Assembly (NCBI RefSeq): GCF_016937515.1
Contig: NZ_JAFHKM010000002.1
Coordinates: forward strand, 5,699,001-5,763,000
Length of the DNA: 64,000 bases
Direction of reading: 5' to 3'
DNA from: Cohnella algarum
GTDB taxonomy: Bacteria; Bacillota; Bacilli; Paenibacillales; Paenibacillaceae
The position numbers and the translations under genes are program-made. Of this stretch, positions 1-10,676 are shown in pieces. Under the pieces are notes generated by a model that worked only from the letters and a program-made list of their open reading frames with translations, was not told the DNA's origin and made no database searches. Position 1 is the first letter of the stretch. Every line of letters starts with the position of its first letter.

Positions 1-578
1 AGCAGCCTGACCGCGAACAGCAGCGCGGCCAGCCCTCCCTTCATATCGGCGCATCCCCTGCCGTACGCTCGACCGTCCTCGAGAACGAGCCGGAACGGGT
101 CGTGCCGCCATTCGCGATCGTCCCCGACCTCGGCCACGTCGACGTGGCCGTTCAGCAGCAGGCTCATGTACGCGCCGCTCTCCGTGCCCCGCCTTAGCGC
201 CGTCACGTTCGGGTCGCCGGGATAGACGTCCCACAGCTCCGTTTCGAAGCCGCAAGCCTCGAGCTGCCCCGCGATAAACCGCTGGGCCTCCTCCGTATTG
301 CGCGCCGGAGGGCTGACGGTCGGAAACGCGACCAGCCGCTCGAGCAGCCCGAACAACTCGTCCTGCCGTTTTTCCGCTTCTTGCTGCAGCTTTTCGATGA
401 TTTTTTCGAGAGAATTGCGGGCCGGATCCGGGATCGGATGCGGAGTGCTAGCCCGAATAGAATCTTGATTCCGGGTACGAGTCTGGATGGGACCCCGGGT
501 GTTATTCCGGATGGGATTCCGGGCGAAACCCGGGTTCGAATTCCGGACGGAATTCGGAATGGAATGTCGGATGATCAC
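1..578 (-). CDS. M20-family amidohydrolase, probable formylaminopyrimidine deformylase (partial, C-terminus beyond window)
   Basis: About 192 codons of the N-terminal part of a zinc-dependent M20 hydrolase are visible. The metal-site signatures NGHVDVAE and GRGCADMKGG are typical of the ArgE/DapE/YlmB group. The reading frame opens upstream into a TPP riboswitch and its terminator (623-760), and in Bacillus the M20 enzyme under TPP control is YlmB, which deformylates N-formyl-aminomethylpyrimidine in thiamine salvage; this function is therefore inferred from context. I chose the GTG at 578-576 because AAAGGGGAG lies 11 bases upstream; an in-frame ATG at 635 sits inside the terminator. Residues 1 to about 52 are a low-complexity arginine/asparagine/proline-rich extension encoded by imperfect CCGGAATTC-like repeats before the M20 fold begins, so a later start is possible. 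Confidence 0.75.
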   Translation of the reverse strand, partial: MIIRHSIPNSVRNSNPGFARNPIRNNTRGPIQTRTRNQDSIRASTPHPIPDPARNSLEKIIEKLQQEAEKRQDELFGLLERLVAFPTVSPPARNTEEAQRFIAGQLEACGFETELWDVYPGDPNVTALRRGTESGAYMSLLLNGHVDVAEVGDDREWRHDPFRLVLEDGRAYGRGCADMKGGLAALLFAVRL

Positions 579-622
579 GTTCGATTGCGCTCCCCTTTCG
601 GAGCTGGCCGCAGAGCCGGACA

Positions 623-655
623 ACAAAAAAACCATTCGAGAAATACACGAATGGT
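623..655 (-). terminator. Intrinsic terminator of the TPP riboswitch
   Basis: Stem ACCATTCG / CGAATGGT followed by a run of seven T on the minus strand, directly 3' of the aptamer and 5' of the M20 gene. It is the expression platform expected for a TPP-off switch. Confidence 0.85.
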
Positions 656-668
656 TAAGATTCGATAC

Positions 669-760
669 ATTCTCTACGCCAGCATTACCTGGTTCAGATT
701 AAACGGTCAGGAACATAACGGTTCCAATCTCAGCCGGACTACATCCAGCCCCCGCAGTCA
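669..760 (-). promoter_or_regulatory. TPP riboswitch (thi box)
   Basis: The minus strand carries the conserved thi-box blocks in order: GCGGGGGCT near 755, CTGAGAT near 731, the AATCTGAACCAGGTAATG block near 700-685 and CTGGCGTAGAGAA near 684-671. These are the J2-3/P2 and P4/P5 signatures of the TPP aptamer. It is followed by a terminator and then the M20 gene, so thiamine pyrophosphate should switch the gene off. Confidence 0.93.
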
Positions 761-775
761 TATGAAATTAAAAAC

Positions 776-804
776 AATATAGCTTAAACGGCGGAATTTG
801 GCAA
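776..804 (-). promoter_or_regulatory. Sigma-A promoter for the TPP-controlled M20 gene
   Basis: TTGCCA (804-799), 17-bp spacer, TATATT (781-776). Transcription would start about ten bases before the aptamer. Confidence 0.75.
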
Positions 805-864
805 GCATCGAGAATCTTCCGGATCGCTGCCGAGTATTCCGCGGGCAAATCGGGTAAACTGAAA

Positions 865-892
865 ATGTCGAACAATAATGATTGTTCGACAT
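865..892. repeat. 28-bp dif-like palindromic site, copy 1
   Basis: Two perfect 11-bp inverted arms (ATGTCGAACAA and TTGTTCGACAT) separated by an asymmetric 6-bp centre TAATGA, the 11-6-11 geometry of XerCD dif sites. It lies about 50 bp beyond the stop of the adjacent tyrosine recombinase. T-runs on both strands mean it could also act as a bidirectional terminator. Confidence 0.75.
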
Positions 893-942
893 TTTTCTGC
901 GTCTTTATACCTATTGATCAGCATTATATCCTACTTTGAGCT

Positions 943-1905
943 TCAAGACAATGCTTGCCCTAACATATTCTGCATGCTTTCGGCTACAAAATCCGGGGCG
1001 GTTTTTTTCATTAGCTCTACCGTATGTAAATATCTTTGCGTTGTATTGATTTGCGCATGGCCGAGCGTATGCTGAACCTGCTGAAGAGAAGCGCCGTTCA
1101 GCAGCGCAAGCGTCGCGTTCGTATGGCGAAGCCAGTGCGGCGTCACCCTCTTCTGAATTCCGCATTCCCGGCACGCTTTCCTTATGATCCGTTCCACTTG
1201 CCGGCCGGAGATCGGGAACACGCGCCGACTGTCGGCGGCCGCGTTCCGACAGAATTTCATGCGCTTCCGAACGAACATATCGTTATGCAGCTTCCAAAGC
1301 GAATCCGGCACCTTCACCCGCCTGCTTTTCCCTCCTTTCCCGTTGACGACGGTCAACCAGACGTTCGTTTCCGCCGGATCCGTCATAAAATCTTCCCATC
1401 GGATCTGGATCAGCTCCGACACGCGCAGTCCCAGAATCACCATATACAGCGTCATGATCCATCCCCTGACGTCCTTTTCCCGCAAATGCTGCAGCAGGCT
1501 TGTCAGTTCCCGTCGCGTCAAAAAATGATGGCCGCTCGTCACCTGGACTTTGGGCAAACGGATTCCGGACGCCGGGTTGAAAGCGAACAACGCGATGTTG
1601 GGAGAGCTCCCCCATTTGTAGAAAGCGCGAATAGGGGCGAGCAAACTTGCGACGGTCGAAGGCGACAGTTGCTTGCGAACCGCCGTTTCGGGCAGCAGCG
1701 ACGCTTTATAGCGCTCCAGATCGTACCAGGTGACTTCTCCCAGCCTCTTGTCGCCGATAAAGGACCGGAATCGGGAAAGCGCCCGTCCGTAATTTCGGAC
1801 GGTATTCGGGCGGTCGTATCTGGCAAGAAAACTTTGAATCACTTGCTCTTCGCTAAGTCCGGGCACTTGTTCCGGAATCTCGTGTCCCTTTGCTTCCACA
1901 CTCAC
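943..1905 (-). CDS. Tyrosine recombinase / integrase (XerC/D-like)
   Basis: 320 residues. The N-terminal SAM-like DNA-binding domain (about residues 15-100) is followed by a catalytic domain with the R-H-R-H-Y set: arginine in LGLRVSELIQIRW, HWLRHTNAT, LGHAQINTTQRYLH with the final tyrosine as nucleophile. I chose GTG at 1905-1903 because AGGAGG sits nine bases upstream; an in-frame TTG at 1935 lies inside the palindromic repeat. No phage, plasmid or excisionase genes are nearby. The gene is bracketed by two inverted copies of a 28-bp dif-like palindrome, suggesting these are its own substrates or operators. Its biological role is unknown. Confidence 0.9.
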   Translation of the reverse strand: MSVEAKGHEIPEQVPGLSEEQVIQSFLARYDRPNTVRNYGRALSRFRSFIGDKRLGEVTWYDLERYKASLLPETAVRKQLSPSTVASLLAPIRAFYKWGSSPNIALFAFNPASGIRLPKVQVTSGHHFLTRRELTSLLQHLREKDVRGWIMTLYMVILGLRVSELIQIRWEDFMTDPAETNVWLTVVNGKGGKSRRVKVPDSLWKLHNDMFVRKRMKFCRNAAADSRRVFPISGRQVERIIRKACRECGIQKRVTPHWLRHTNATLALLNGASLQQVQHTLGHAQINTTQRYLHTVELMKKTAPDFVAESMQNMLGQALS

Positions 1906-1924
1906 CGTTAACGGCCTCCTTTCG

Positions 1925-1952
1925 CCTTCGAACAATCATTATTGTTCGACAT
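1925..1952. repeat. 28-bp dif-like palindromic site, copy 2 (inverted relative to copy 1)
   Basis: On the minus strand it reads ATGTCGAACAA, centre TAATGA, then TTGTTCGAAGG: one arm and the centre are identical to copy 1 and the other arm matches 8 of 11. The asymmetric centre shows the two copies are in inverted orientation, 1.06 kb apart. It occupies the divergent region between the recombinase and the first HD-GYP gene and overlaps the recombinase leader, so it may also be an operator. Confidence 0.7.
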
Positions 1953-1993
1953 CCCCCGCTCGAACTTCGCAAATGCCGATCTGAGAACAGGAA

Positions 1994-2587
1994 GTGATCG
2001 TCTTCGTGAGAAACATGCTTAACACGGGCCTCTTGACGTTGGGCCGACAATTTGATTCCGTCACCTTCTCGCACAGCTTGCGGGTAGGCATGCTGGCGCA
2101 CGCGATGGCCGAGGAACTGGACATGCCGGCGCAAGACCGGCACCGGTTTACGCTCGCGTGCTGTTTTCACGACGTCGGCAAGCTGCTCGTTCCGCAAGCG
2201 ATTTTGTCCAAGCCGTTTGCGCTGGACGAGGCAGAGCGCGCGATGCTCCAGGCCCATCCCGTGCTTGGAATCCGGCTCGTCCGCAAACTCGGCTGGCGCG
2301 ACCGACGGATGATCGACACCGTTCGGTCCCACCACGAACGATGGGACGGCGGCGGTTACCCCGACGGGCTGGCCGGCGAGCGCATTCCCCAGTGGGCGCG
2401 AATGTGCGCGGTGGCCGACGCTTTCGACGCGATGGTTCAGCCCCGCTCCTACAACCGGGTCAGATCGATCCGGGAAGCCCGGGAGGAGCTGTATCGGCAG
2501 CAAAGCGTGCATTTTGACGGTACCTATGTAGATTTATTCCTGAAAATTCCGGAGCCCGCGATTCATCGCATTCAAAACCTGAACTAA
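1994..2587 (+). CDS. HD-GYP domain protein, probable cyclic-di-GMP phosphodiesterase
   Basis: 197 residues, essentially a stand-alone HD-GYP domain. Visible signatures are the first histidine (SHSLRVGMLAHAMA), the HDVGK metal motif at about residues 58-62, HHERWDGGGYPDGL at about 112-125 and ADAFDAM. All expected metal ligands are present, so hydrolysis of cyclic di-GMP is likely. There is no sensory or membrane segment. The GTG start is weakly supported (AGGAA close by); ATG at 2018 is an alternative. It lies 27 bp before a second HD-GYP gene on the same strand, probably co-transcribed. Confidence 0.85.
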   Translation: MIVFVRNMLNTGLLTLGRQFDSVTFSHSLRVGMLAHAMAEELDMPAQDRHRFTLACCFHDVGKLLVPQAILSKPFALDEAERAMLQAHPVLGIRLVRKLGWRDRRMIDTVRSHHERWDGGGYPDGLAGERIPQWARMCAVADAFDAMVQPRSYNRVRSIREAREELYRQQSVHFDGTYVDLFLKIPEPAIHRIQNLN

Positions 2588-2614
2588 ATTCCAGCACAAG
2601 GCAGGGTCTCGTCC

Positions 2615-3724
2615 ATGAAACAAACGGCGACACATACCGCTCTTCCCGGCCAAACGTTGGCCAAATCGGTCGTGAACAAAGACGGAATGGTGATCTTGAG
2701 CGCGGGAACGGAGCTTACCGAGCAGTACATCCGCCGGCTGAAAAAGCTCGGCATTTCGGACATTTTCGTCCGCCGGGAGGAGGCCGCTCCCCCGGCATCG
2801 GGCCGTTCGCCCGAGCCTTACCCGCAACCGTTTGCCCGCAGGCAAAGCATGGAGGCTTCCGGAATGGCCGTGAAAAAAACGATGAACGATCTGAAGGAAA
2901 ATCAATCGGTTCAAAAGCGGTTGTCCGTCCCGTCGCTTGGTTATCGTTTTTCCGGTCTTTATCGGAAGCTGCTTGACGAGGCAGCAGGGCATCCCTATAT
3001 CATGAGCCAGCTGGTTCGGCTTCACCAGAAGGATCCGTTCTTGTTCGAGCATACGATGCACGTGTCCGTCTTTGCGACGATCGTCGGATTCGCGAACCGT
3101 TATTCCGAGCAGCAACTTTACGATCTGTTCGTTTCTTCCCTGCTGTTCGACATCGGCATGCTGAACGTTCCCGACCGGCTGTACAGGAAAGCCGGACGAC
3201 TGACTGCGGCGGAAAGGGAGCGAATCGAATACCATACGATCGACGGCCATCAGATGCTGGCCGCCCGTTCCGATCTTCCCCGCGCGGCCGCAGCGTGCGC
3301 CCTGCAGCATCACGAACGGTTCGACGGTTCCGGATACCCGTTCCGAATCCGGAAAAACGAACTTCACGAGTTCCCGCAAATTATCGGGATCGCCGATCTT
3401 TACGACGCGCTCGTCTCCAAGCGCCACTACCGGAATCCCTTTACCCCGGGCGACGCGATTGAATTTTTGTTGGGGTCGGGAGACCGGCTTTTCGATCTTT
3501 CGTTCGTGCAATTGTTTGTGCGCCACGTTTCCATCTATCCGCTCGGAAGCCGGGTGCTGCTCAACAGCGGGCAAATAGCGGTCATCGAAGCGGTCGACCC
3601 CTCCTTCGTTCAACGCCCCGTTGTCAAAGTCATTCAGGAGCCCGACGGCAAGCCGGCGAAATATCCATACGAAATCGATTTGAAAAGCCGACTGGAAGTC
3701 GTCATCGCCGATGTCCTCCCCTAG
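2615..3724 (+). CDS. HD-GYP domain protein with degenerate HD motif
   Basis: 369 residues. An N-terminal region (about 1-65) resembles the small domain preceding many HD-GYP proteins, then an HD-GYP domain (about 145-320) and a C-terminal extension with a beta-rich look. The canonical HDxGK motif reads FDIGM (in LLFDIGMLNVPD), replacing both the metal-binding histidine and the lysine, while the HTMHVS histidine and the HHERFDGSGYPF signature are kept. Loss of the HD histidine suggests weak or no phosphodiesterase activity and perhaps a binding or partner role with the intact HD-GYP protein just upstream. Translation starts at ATG after AAGGCAGGG. No clear terminator follows. Confidence 0.85.
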   Translation: MKQTATHTALPGQTLAKSVVNKDGMVILSAGTELTEQYIRRLKKLGISDIFVRREEAAPPASGRSPEPYPQPFARRQSMEASGMAVKKTMNDLKENQSVQKRLSVPSLGYRFSGLYRKLLDEAAGHPYIMSQLVRLHQKDPFLFEHTMHVSVFATIVGFANRYSEQQLYDLFVSSLLFDIGMLNVPDRLYRKAGRLTAAERERIEYHTIDGHQMLAARSDLPRAAAACALQHHERFDGSGYPFRIRKNELHEFPQIIGIADLYDALVSKRHYRNPFTPGDAIEFLLGSGDRLFDLSFVQLFVRHVSIYPLGSRVLLNSGQIAVIEAVDPSFVQRPVVKVIQEPDGKPAKYPYEIDLKSRLEVVIADVLP

Positions 3725-3968
3725 CTGTTTTGCATTTTCGTATGTTCCGTCAAATCCGGAAGCCAAAATGAAACTTAAAACATGTCTATATTACCTATAT
3801 TCTTCCCATATAACAACAAAATTTGAGACTTTCGGCCCAATTGCAACCTCTAAATTCGGAGGGACTCCAGAAGCATGCTTAAGCGGCAGCGGGCTGCCTG
3901 AACAACTTCTCGAGCCGTCCCGTCCATGCAGGAGGCCTGCTGCATGGGCAGCCTGTGCTGCCATGCCG
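3725..3968. other. Intergenic, no gene recognised
   Basis: AT-rich first half, then a GC-rich part with a small hairpin (CCATGCAG 3924-3931 / CTGCATGG 3940-3947). No riboswitch consensus or convincing coding frame was recognised. Confidence 0.5.
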
Positions 3969-3975
3969 CTAACGT

Positions 3976-4022
3976 AAAAAAAGCCGTCCCACCCGGCAGT
4001 GTTGCCTGCCGGTGGAACAGCT
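3976..4022 (-). terminator. Terminator of the purine-salvage operon
   Basis: Long GC stem (AGCTGTTCCACCGGCAG paired with CTGCCGGGTGGGACGGCT, loop GCAACA) followed by seven T on the minus strand, about 140 bp after the last gene of the operon. Confidence 0.8.
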
Positions 4023-4159
4023 CTTTTCCGCAAAGTAAATTCGGCGCCCCTGAAACACCTGAAACACCTGCACTAGCACTGTAACAGCACTATACTAACA
4101 CCTGCAGCGCCAAAAGCAGCATCTACGCCAGCCCCCCGCAGCAGCGCCTGCAAGGAACA

Positions 4160-5113
4160 CTACAAAAACGCCGCCAGAAGCCGGTCGAGCGCTCGGTCCG
4201 CGTCGACATCCACGCAGAAGCGGACATTCCGGCCGACGGACGGGGTCCCCCGGCGGTCGGCGACGACCATCCCCGCGGTGTGCTCCCCGCCGCATTCGAT
4301 CGCCGCCTTCATCGTGCGCATCGTCACGAGGCTCGGATCGACCGCCACGAGCAGCGCGAGCGGATCGTGGACCGGACACGCGCCGATCCAGCGGTCGACC
4401 TGTTGATAGAACGCGAAATAATAGCTGAGCGCCGTTTGCAGGTAATCGATTAGCGCTTTGTTTTCCGGCCGCGCGTACCGGGCCAGCCGATCGAGATGGC
4501 CGACCGTCAGCTTCGTCTTCGTCGTGACGTCGAGCCCGACGGCCGTCAGGGCGAAATCCGCCGCGAAGACGCGCGCGGCCGCCTCCGGATCGCCGGCGAA
4601 ATTCGCTTCGCACGCGGGCGTTACGTTGCCGGGCGCGAACACCGTCCCGCCCATCATGACGACCTCTTTGAATTTGCCGCAAATGGACGGATCCTTCTCC
4701 AGCGCCAGCGCCAGATTCGTCAGTCTCCCCAGCGTCACGAGCGTCAGCTCGCCCGGGCATTCATTGGCCTTGCGCACGATGAAATCCGCCGCCGATTCCG
4801 CCAGCTCCCGCTGCCCGGAAGCCGGAAGCTCGGCGTCGCCGATGCCGTTGCGCCCGTGCACCTCCACGACCGCTCCGTCCCATTTCCGGCTGAGCGGTCC
4901 GGCCGCCCCGGCGGCGACGGGCACTTCATAGCCCGGAGCCGCAAGCCGAATAAGCCGAAGCGTATTGTCCGTCGCCTGCTTCACGTCCGTGTTCCCGAAG
5001 CCGGTCGTAATCCCTTCGACGCGAATGTCCTTCGATTTGAGCGCATGCAAAATCGCGATCGAATCGTCGATGCCGGTATCGGCATCGATCAGCAAACGCG
5101 TTACATCCCTCAT
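4160..5113 (-). CDS. Inosine/uridine-preferring nucleoside hydrolase
   Basis: 317 residues of the IunH/Rih family, which cleaves ribonucleosides to base plus ribose. The N-terminal calcium and ribose binding signature appears as DADTGIDDS (usual DxDPGxDD with threonine for proline); GNVTPACEANFAGDPEAA and HDPLALL complete the conserved core. ATG at 5113 is preferred over an upstream GTG/ATG because AAAGGAGG precedes it. It is the last gene of the guanine-riboswitch operon, 55 bp after the phosphorylase gene. Substrate specificity cannot be read from sequence, but context favours purine nucleosides. Confidence 0.9.
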   Translation of the reverse strand: MRDVTRLLIDADTGIDDSIAILHALKSKDIRVEGITTGFGNTDVKQATDNTLRLIRLAAPGYEVPVAAGAAGPLSRKWDGAVVEVHGRNGIGDAELPASGQRELAESAADFIVRKANECPGELTLVTLGRLTNLALALEKDPSICGKFKEVVMMGGTVFAPGNVTPACEANFAGDPEAAARVFAADFALTAVGLDVTTKTKLTVGHLDRLARYARPENKALIDYLQTALSYYFAFYQQVDRWIGACPVHDPLALLVAVDPSLVTMRTMKAAIECGGEHTAGMVVADRRGTPSVGRNVRFCVDVDADRALDRLLAAFL

Positions 5114-5168
5114 GGCGCAAACGCCTCCTTTTCGCAAATGGTCAACGACGGCGCCGCGAAGGTTTCAA

Positions 5169-6011
5169 TCATAGCCCAAGTTCGGGCGTCCCCTCCGCGA
5201 TGCGTGCCGTCTCTTCCTTTTCGAGCAGCGCCCCTTGCAGCTTCAGCTGCTCCAACCGGTAAAACGTCTCCAGCACGACCTTGATTTCCTTGTCCCACGC
5301 TTCGACGAGCTTGTCGTTCGTCGACTCGTAAATGACCTCGCCGGTCACGAGATTGCCGGATACGCCGCAGATGCACGCCGCGCGCAGCTTGCGCAAATGC
5401 GCGATCGTGAACAGCGCGGACGCCTCCATCTCGATGTTTTGCACGCCGAGCTTGCTCAGCTTCTCGATCCATTCCCGCGTTTCGCCGTAGAAGGCGTCGT
5501 CCGTCGCGCTGATGCCGACGTGCACCTTGTAGTCGAACTCCGCGCTCAGCTCGCGCGCCGTCCGGATGAGCAGATCGTTCAGCTCGTAATCGGGCACGGC
5601 CGGGAAGACGTCGGGCACGTAAAAACGCGACGTGCCTTCGTTTTTCATCGCGCCCGTCGTCACGAGCAGGTCCCCGATCGCGATTCCCGGCTGAACGGCC
5701 GCCGAGCTCCCGATGCGCACGAACGTTTTGCCCCCGATGTTGGCGAGCTCCTCCACGGCGATGGCGGTCGACGGACAGCCCATGCCGGTGGATGTTACCG
5801 AAATTTTAACCCCTTTATAAAAACCTGTAAACGTGCGGTGCTCGCGGTTATTCGCCACAAGCTCCGCGTCGTCCAAATATTTGGCGACCATGTCGCTGCG
5901 GGCCGGATCGCCCGGGAGCATGACGTATTCGCCGATATCGCCGGGCGACAGCTTGATGTGATACTGCTTCCGGCCGAGCGTCGTTTCCGCTTTGTCCAAA
6001 ATGTTCGACAC
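5169..6011 (-). CDS. Nucleoside phosphorylase, NP-I family (uridine/purine phosphorylase-like)
   Basis: 280 residues. Phosphate-binding LPGDPAR (about 32-38), GTSRFYV-type region, and the ribose-binding NIEMEAS motif identify the NP-I family; overall it looks closest to uridine phosphorylases. It would convert a nucleoside plus phosphate to base plus ribose-1-phosphate in the cytoplasm. GTG start with GAGGA upstream. It follows the permease genes by 16 bp in an operon controlled by a guanine riboswitch, so a purine or broad substrate range is plausible despite the uridine-phosphorylase look. Confidence 0.88.
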   Translation of the reverse strand: MSNILDKAETTLGRKQYHIKLSPGDIGEYVMLPGDPARSDMVAKYLDDAELVANNREHRTFTGFYKGVKISVTSTGMGCPSTAIAVEELANIGGKTFVRIGSSAAVQPGIAIGDLLVTTGAMKNEGTSRFYVPDVFPAVPDYELNDLLIRTARELSAEFDYKVHVGISATDDAFYGETREWIEKLSKLGVQNIEMEASALFTIAHLRKLRAACICGVSGNLVTGEVIYESTNDKLVEAWDKEIKVVLETFYRLEQLKLQGALLEKEETARIAEGTPELGL

Positions 6012-6027
6012 CTTCGATTCCTCGCTT

Positions 6028-6937
6028 TCAATGCAGTTTGGTAAAATGCTTCCCGACGGCGGCCGGGGCTTTTGCGTTTTTGTACGTGAAAATGAGGACG
6101 ATCAGCGTAGCGACGTACGGAATCGATTCGATGACCTGCGACGGAACGCTGAAGCCCTGCATGCTGATTTGCAGCGCCATGACATAGCCGAAAAACAGCG
6201 AGGCGAGCAGCGAGCCGATCGGCGACCAGCGCCCGAAGACAAGCACCGCAAGCGCGATATAGCCGCGGCCGGCCGACATGTTTTTGGTAAACACGTTCAG
6301 CATGCCGATCGACAAATACGCTCCGGCCAGCCCCACCAGCGCGCAGCCGACGATAACCCCGAGGTATTTGTAACGCATGACCGGAACGCCCAGCGATTCG
6401 GCGGCGGCCGGATTTTCCCCGACGGAGCGGAACCGCAGCCCGATTTTCGTATGGCGCAAAAAGAAGTGAACCGCGGCCGCGATGCCGAAACCGATCAGCG
6501 TCAGGTAGCTCATATTGTGAAAAACCGGTCCTATAATCGGCACGCCGTCCAACCGATCGCCGAGCGTCCCGATCGACTCGACCGTCGGCGACTGGCCTTT
6601 GTTGCCGAAAATCATTTCGAGCAGAAACACGGTCAGGCTCGTGGCCAAAATGTTGATCGCGACGCCGCTGATGACATGGTCGGAACGAAACGCGATGCTG
6701 ACGACGGCATGCAGCGCTCCGAGCAGCAGCCCCGTGGCGACGGAAGCGAGCACGCCGATCCACGGATTGTGCGTGTAATAGGTCGCCAGCACGGCGACGA
6801 ACGCGCCGGACAGCATGATGCCCTCAAGCCCGACGTTGACGACGCCGACGCGCTCGTTCAGCAAGCCCCCGATCGCCGCGATAAACAGCGGCGTCGCAAT
6901 GGACAGCGTGAGCACCAAAATATTCGCCGACAAAAAG

Positions 6938-6945
<8 letters not shown>
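6028..6945 (-). CDS. Nucleoside ABC transporter permease (NupQ-like)
   Basis: 305 residues, about eight to nine hydrophobic segments, with the BPD_transp_2 signature ERVGVVNVGLEGIMLSGAF near residues 31-49. It forms the membrane channel of a BMP-type nucleoside importer together with the permease encoded directly upstream, whose stop it overlaps by eight bases (translational coupling). Confidence 0.9.
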
Positions 6946-9527
<2,582 letters not shown>

Positions 9528-9547
9528 CGTTCCCCGACTCCTTCAGC

Positions 9548-10633
9548 TTATTGCGCCGTGATGTCGATGACTTCGATCTCTCCGGTCATGATGTTTTGCT
9601 GGATTTCGCTAAGCTTGCCGATGTTCTCGGAGCCGATGATGTTCTTCGTATACTTCATCTCGGTAAGGCCGATGCCGTTGTTGCTCAGACCGTATTCCTG
9701 CAGGCCGGCTTCGAAATGGCCGCCGACGAAACGGCTGATCGTGTCGTAAACGGCGGTATCCACGCGCTTGAGCATCGAGGTGAGGACAAGGCCTTGGGCC
9801 ATGTCGTCCTGGTCGGAGTTGATGCCGAACGCGTATTTGTTCTGCTCTTTCGCCGCTTCGAACAGTCCGGTTCCGGAGCCGCCCGCGACCGGATAAATGA
9901 TGTCGACGTTTTGCGAGTACATGCTGAGCGCGATGTTTTTCATTTTGCCGGGGTCGTTGAACGCGCTGTTGTCCGAGCCGATCGGCTGGTTCAGCACTTC
10001 GATGTCCGGATTGACGTATTTGGCGCCTTGCTCGTACGCGGCCGTAAACCGATTCAGGAACGGAACGTCCATCGCCGGAATCGTGCCGATCTTGTTCGTT
10101 TCCGTCATCATGGCGGCGAGCGCGCCGACGAGGAACGAGCCTTCATGCTCTTTGAACATCAGAGAGCGAACATTCGGCAGATCGACCGCCGCGTCGATAA
10201 CGGCGAATTTTTTGTCCGGATATTCGTTTGCCACCGCCGTCAGCGGCTCGACCATATCGAAGCCGACGGCGAAAATCAGTTCGTTGCCGGCCTTCGCGAG
10301 ATCGCGCAGCAGCCCTTCCGCCGCCGCCAGATCGCCCGGCTCGACGACCTTCAGGTCGATGCCGAAATCCGTGGCCGCGCTTTGTGCGCCTTCGTTCGCC
10401 AAATCGTTGAACGATTTGTCCCCGAGACCGGCCGTGCCCGTCAGCAATCCGACCTTGACGGGCTCGCCGCCGCTGCCCGGGCTCGACGGACTCGCCGAGG
10501 CGGACGGGCCGGCGCCGCCGCTCGCTTCGGAAGAAGCGCCCGAGCCGGCGTTGCCGTTCGAACCGCAAGCCGCAAGAGAAAAAGCCATCGCCAAAATCAA
10601 CAGAGTATTCACAATTTTCAGTTTTAATTTCAT
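9548..10633 (-). CDS. BMP-family nucleoside-binding lipoprotein (NupN-like)
   Basis: 361 residues. Lipoprotein signal peptide with lipobox LAAC at about residues 18-21, a Ser/Gly/Ala-rich linker, then a BMP (PnrA-like) substrate-binding domain with VGLLTGTAGLGDKSFNDLA and a middle AVIDAAVD strand. It is the extracellular nucleoside receptor for the importer encoded downstream. Start ATG at 10633 has AGGAGG nine bases upstream; the longer frame from 10660 lacks one. Confidence 0.92.
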   Translation of the reverse strand: MKLKLKIVNTLLILAMAFSLAACGSNGNAGSGASSEASGGAGPSASASPSSPGSGGEPVKVGLLTGTAGLGDKSFNDLANEGAQSAATDFGIDLKVVEPGDLAAAEGLLRDLAKAGNELIFAVGFDMVEPLTAVANEYPDKKFAVIDAAVDLPNVRSLMFKEHEGSFLVGALAAMMTETNKIGTIPAMDVPFLNRFTAAYEQGAKYVNPDIEVLNQPIGSDNSAFNDPGKMKNIALSMYSQNVDIIYPVAGGSGTGLFEAAKEQNKYAFGINSDQDDMAQGLVLTSMLKRVDTAVYDTISRFVGGHFEAGLQEYGLSNNGIGLTEMKYTKNIIGSENIGKLSEIQQNIMTGEIEVIDITAQ

Positions 10634-10676
10634 GGGGAAAGTCCTCCTTCTGGTCTGCATGTTTTTTTTTAACGGA

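Noticed and set aside
381..782. Plus-strand frame across the TPP riboswitch
   Set aside because: Antisense to a well-supported riboswitch and gene start; arginine-rich nonsense composition.
3725..3968. Cyclic-di-GMP or other riboswitch after the HD-GYP genes
   Set aside because: Hairpins are present but no GEMM core or other consensus, and no downstream plus-strand gene.
3791..4033. 80-codon minus-strand frame
   Set aside because: Overlaps the terminator of the purine operon; no homology signature.
9548..10660. Start of the BMP lipoprotein at 10660
   Set aside because: The ATG at 10633 has a strong ribosome site and gives a normal lipoprotein signal peptide.
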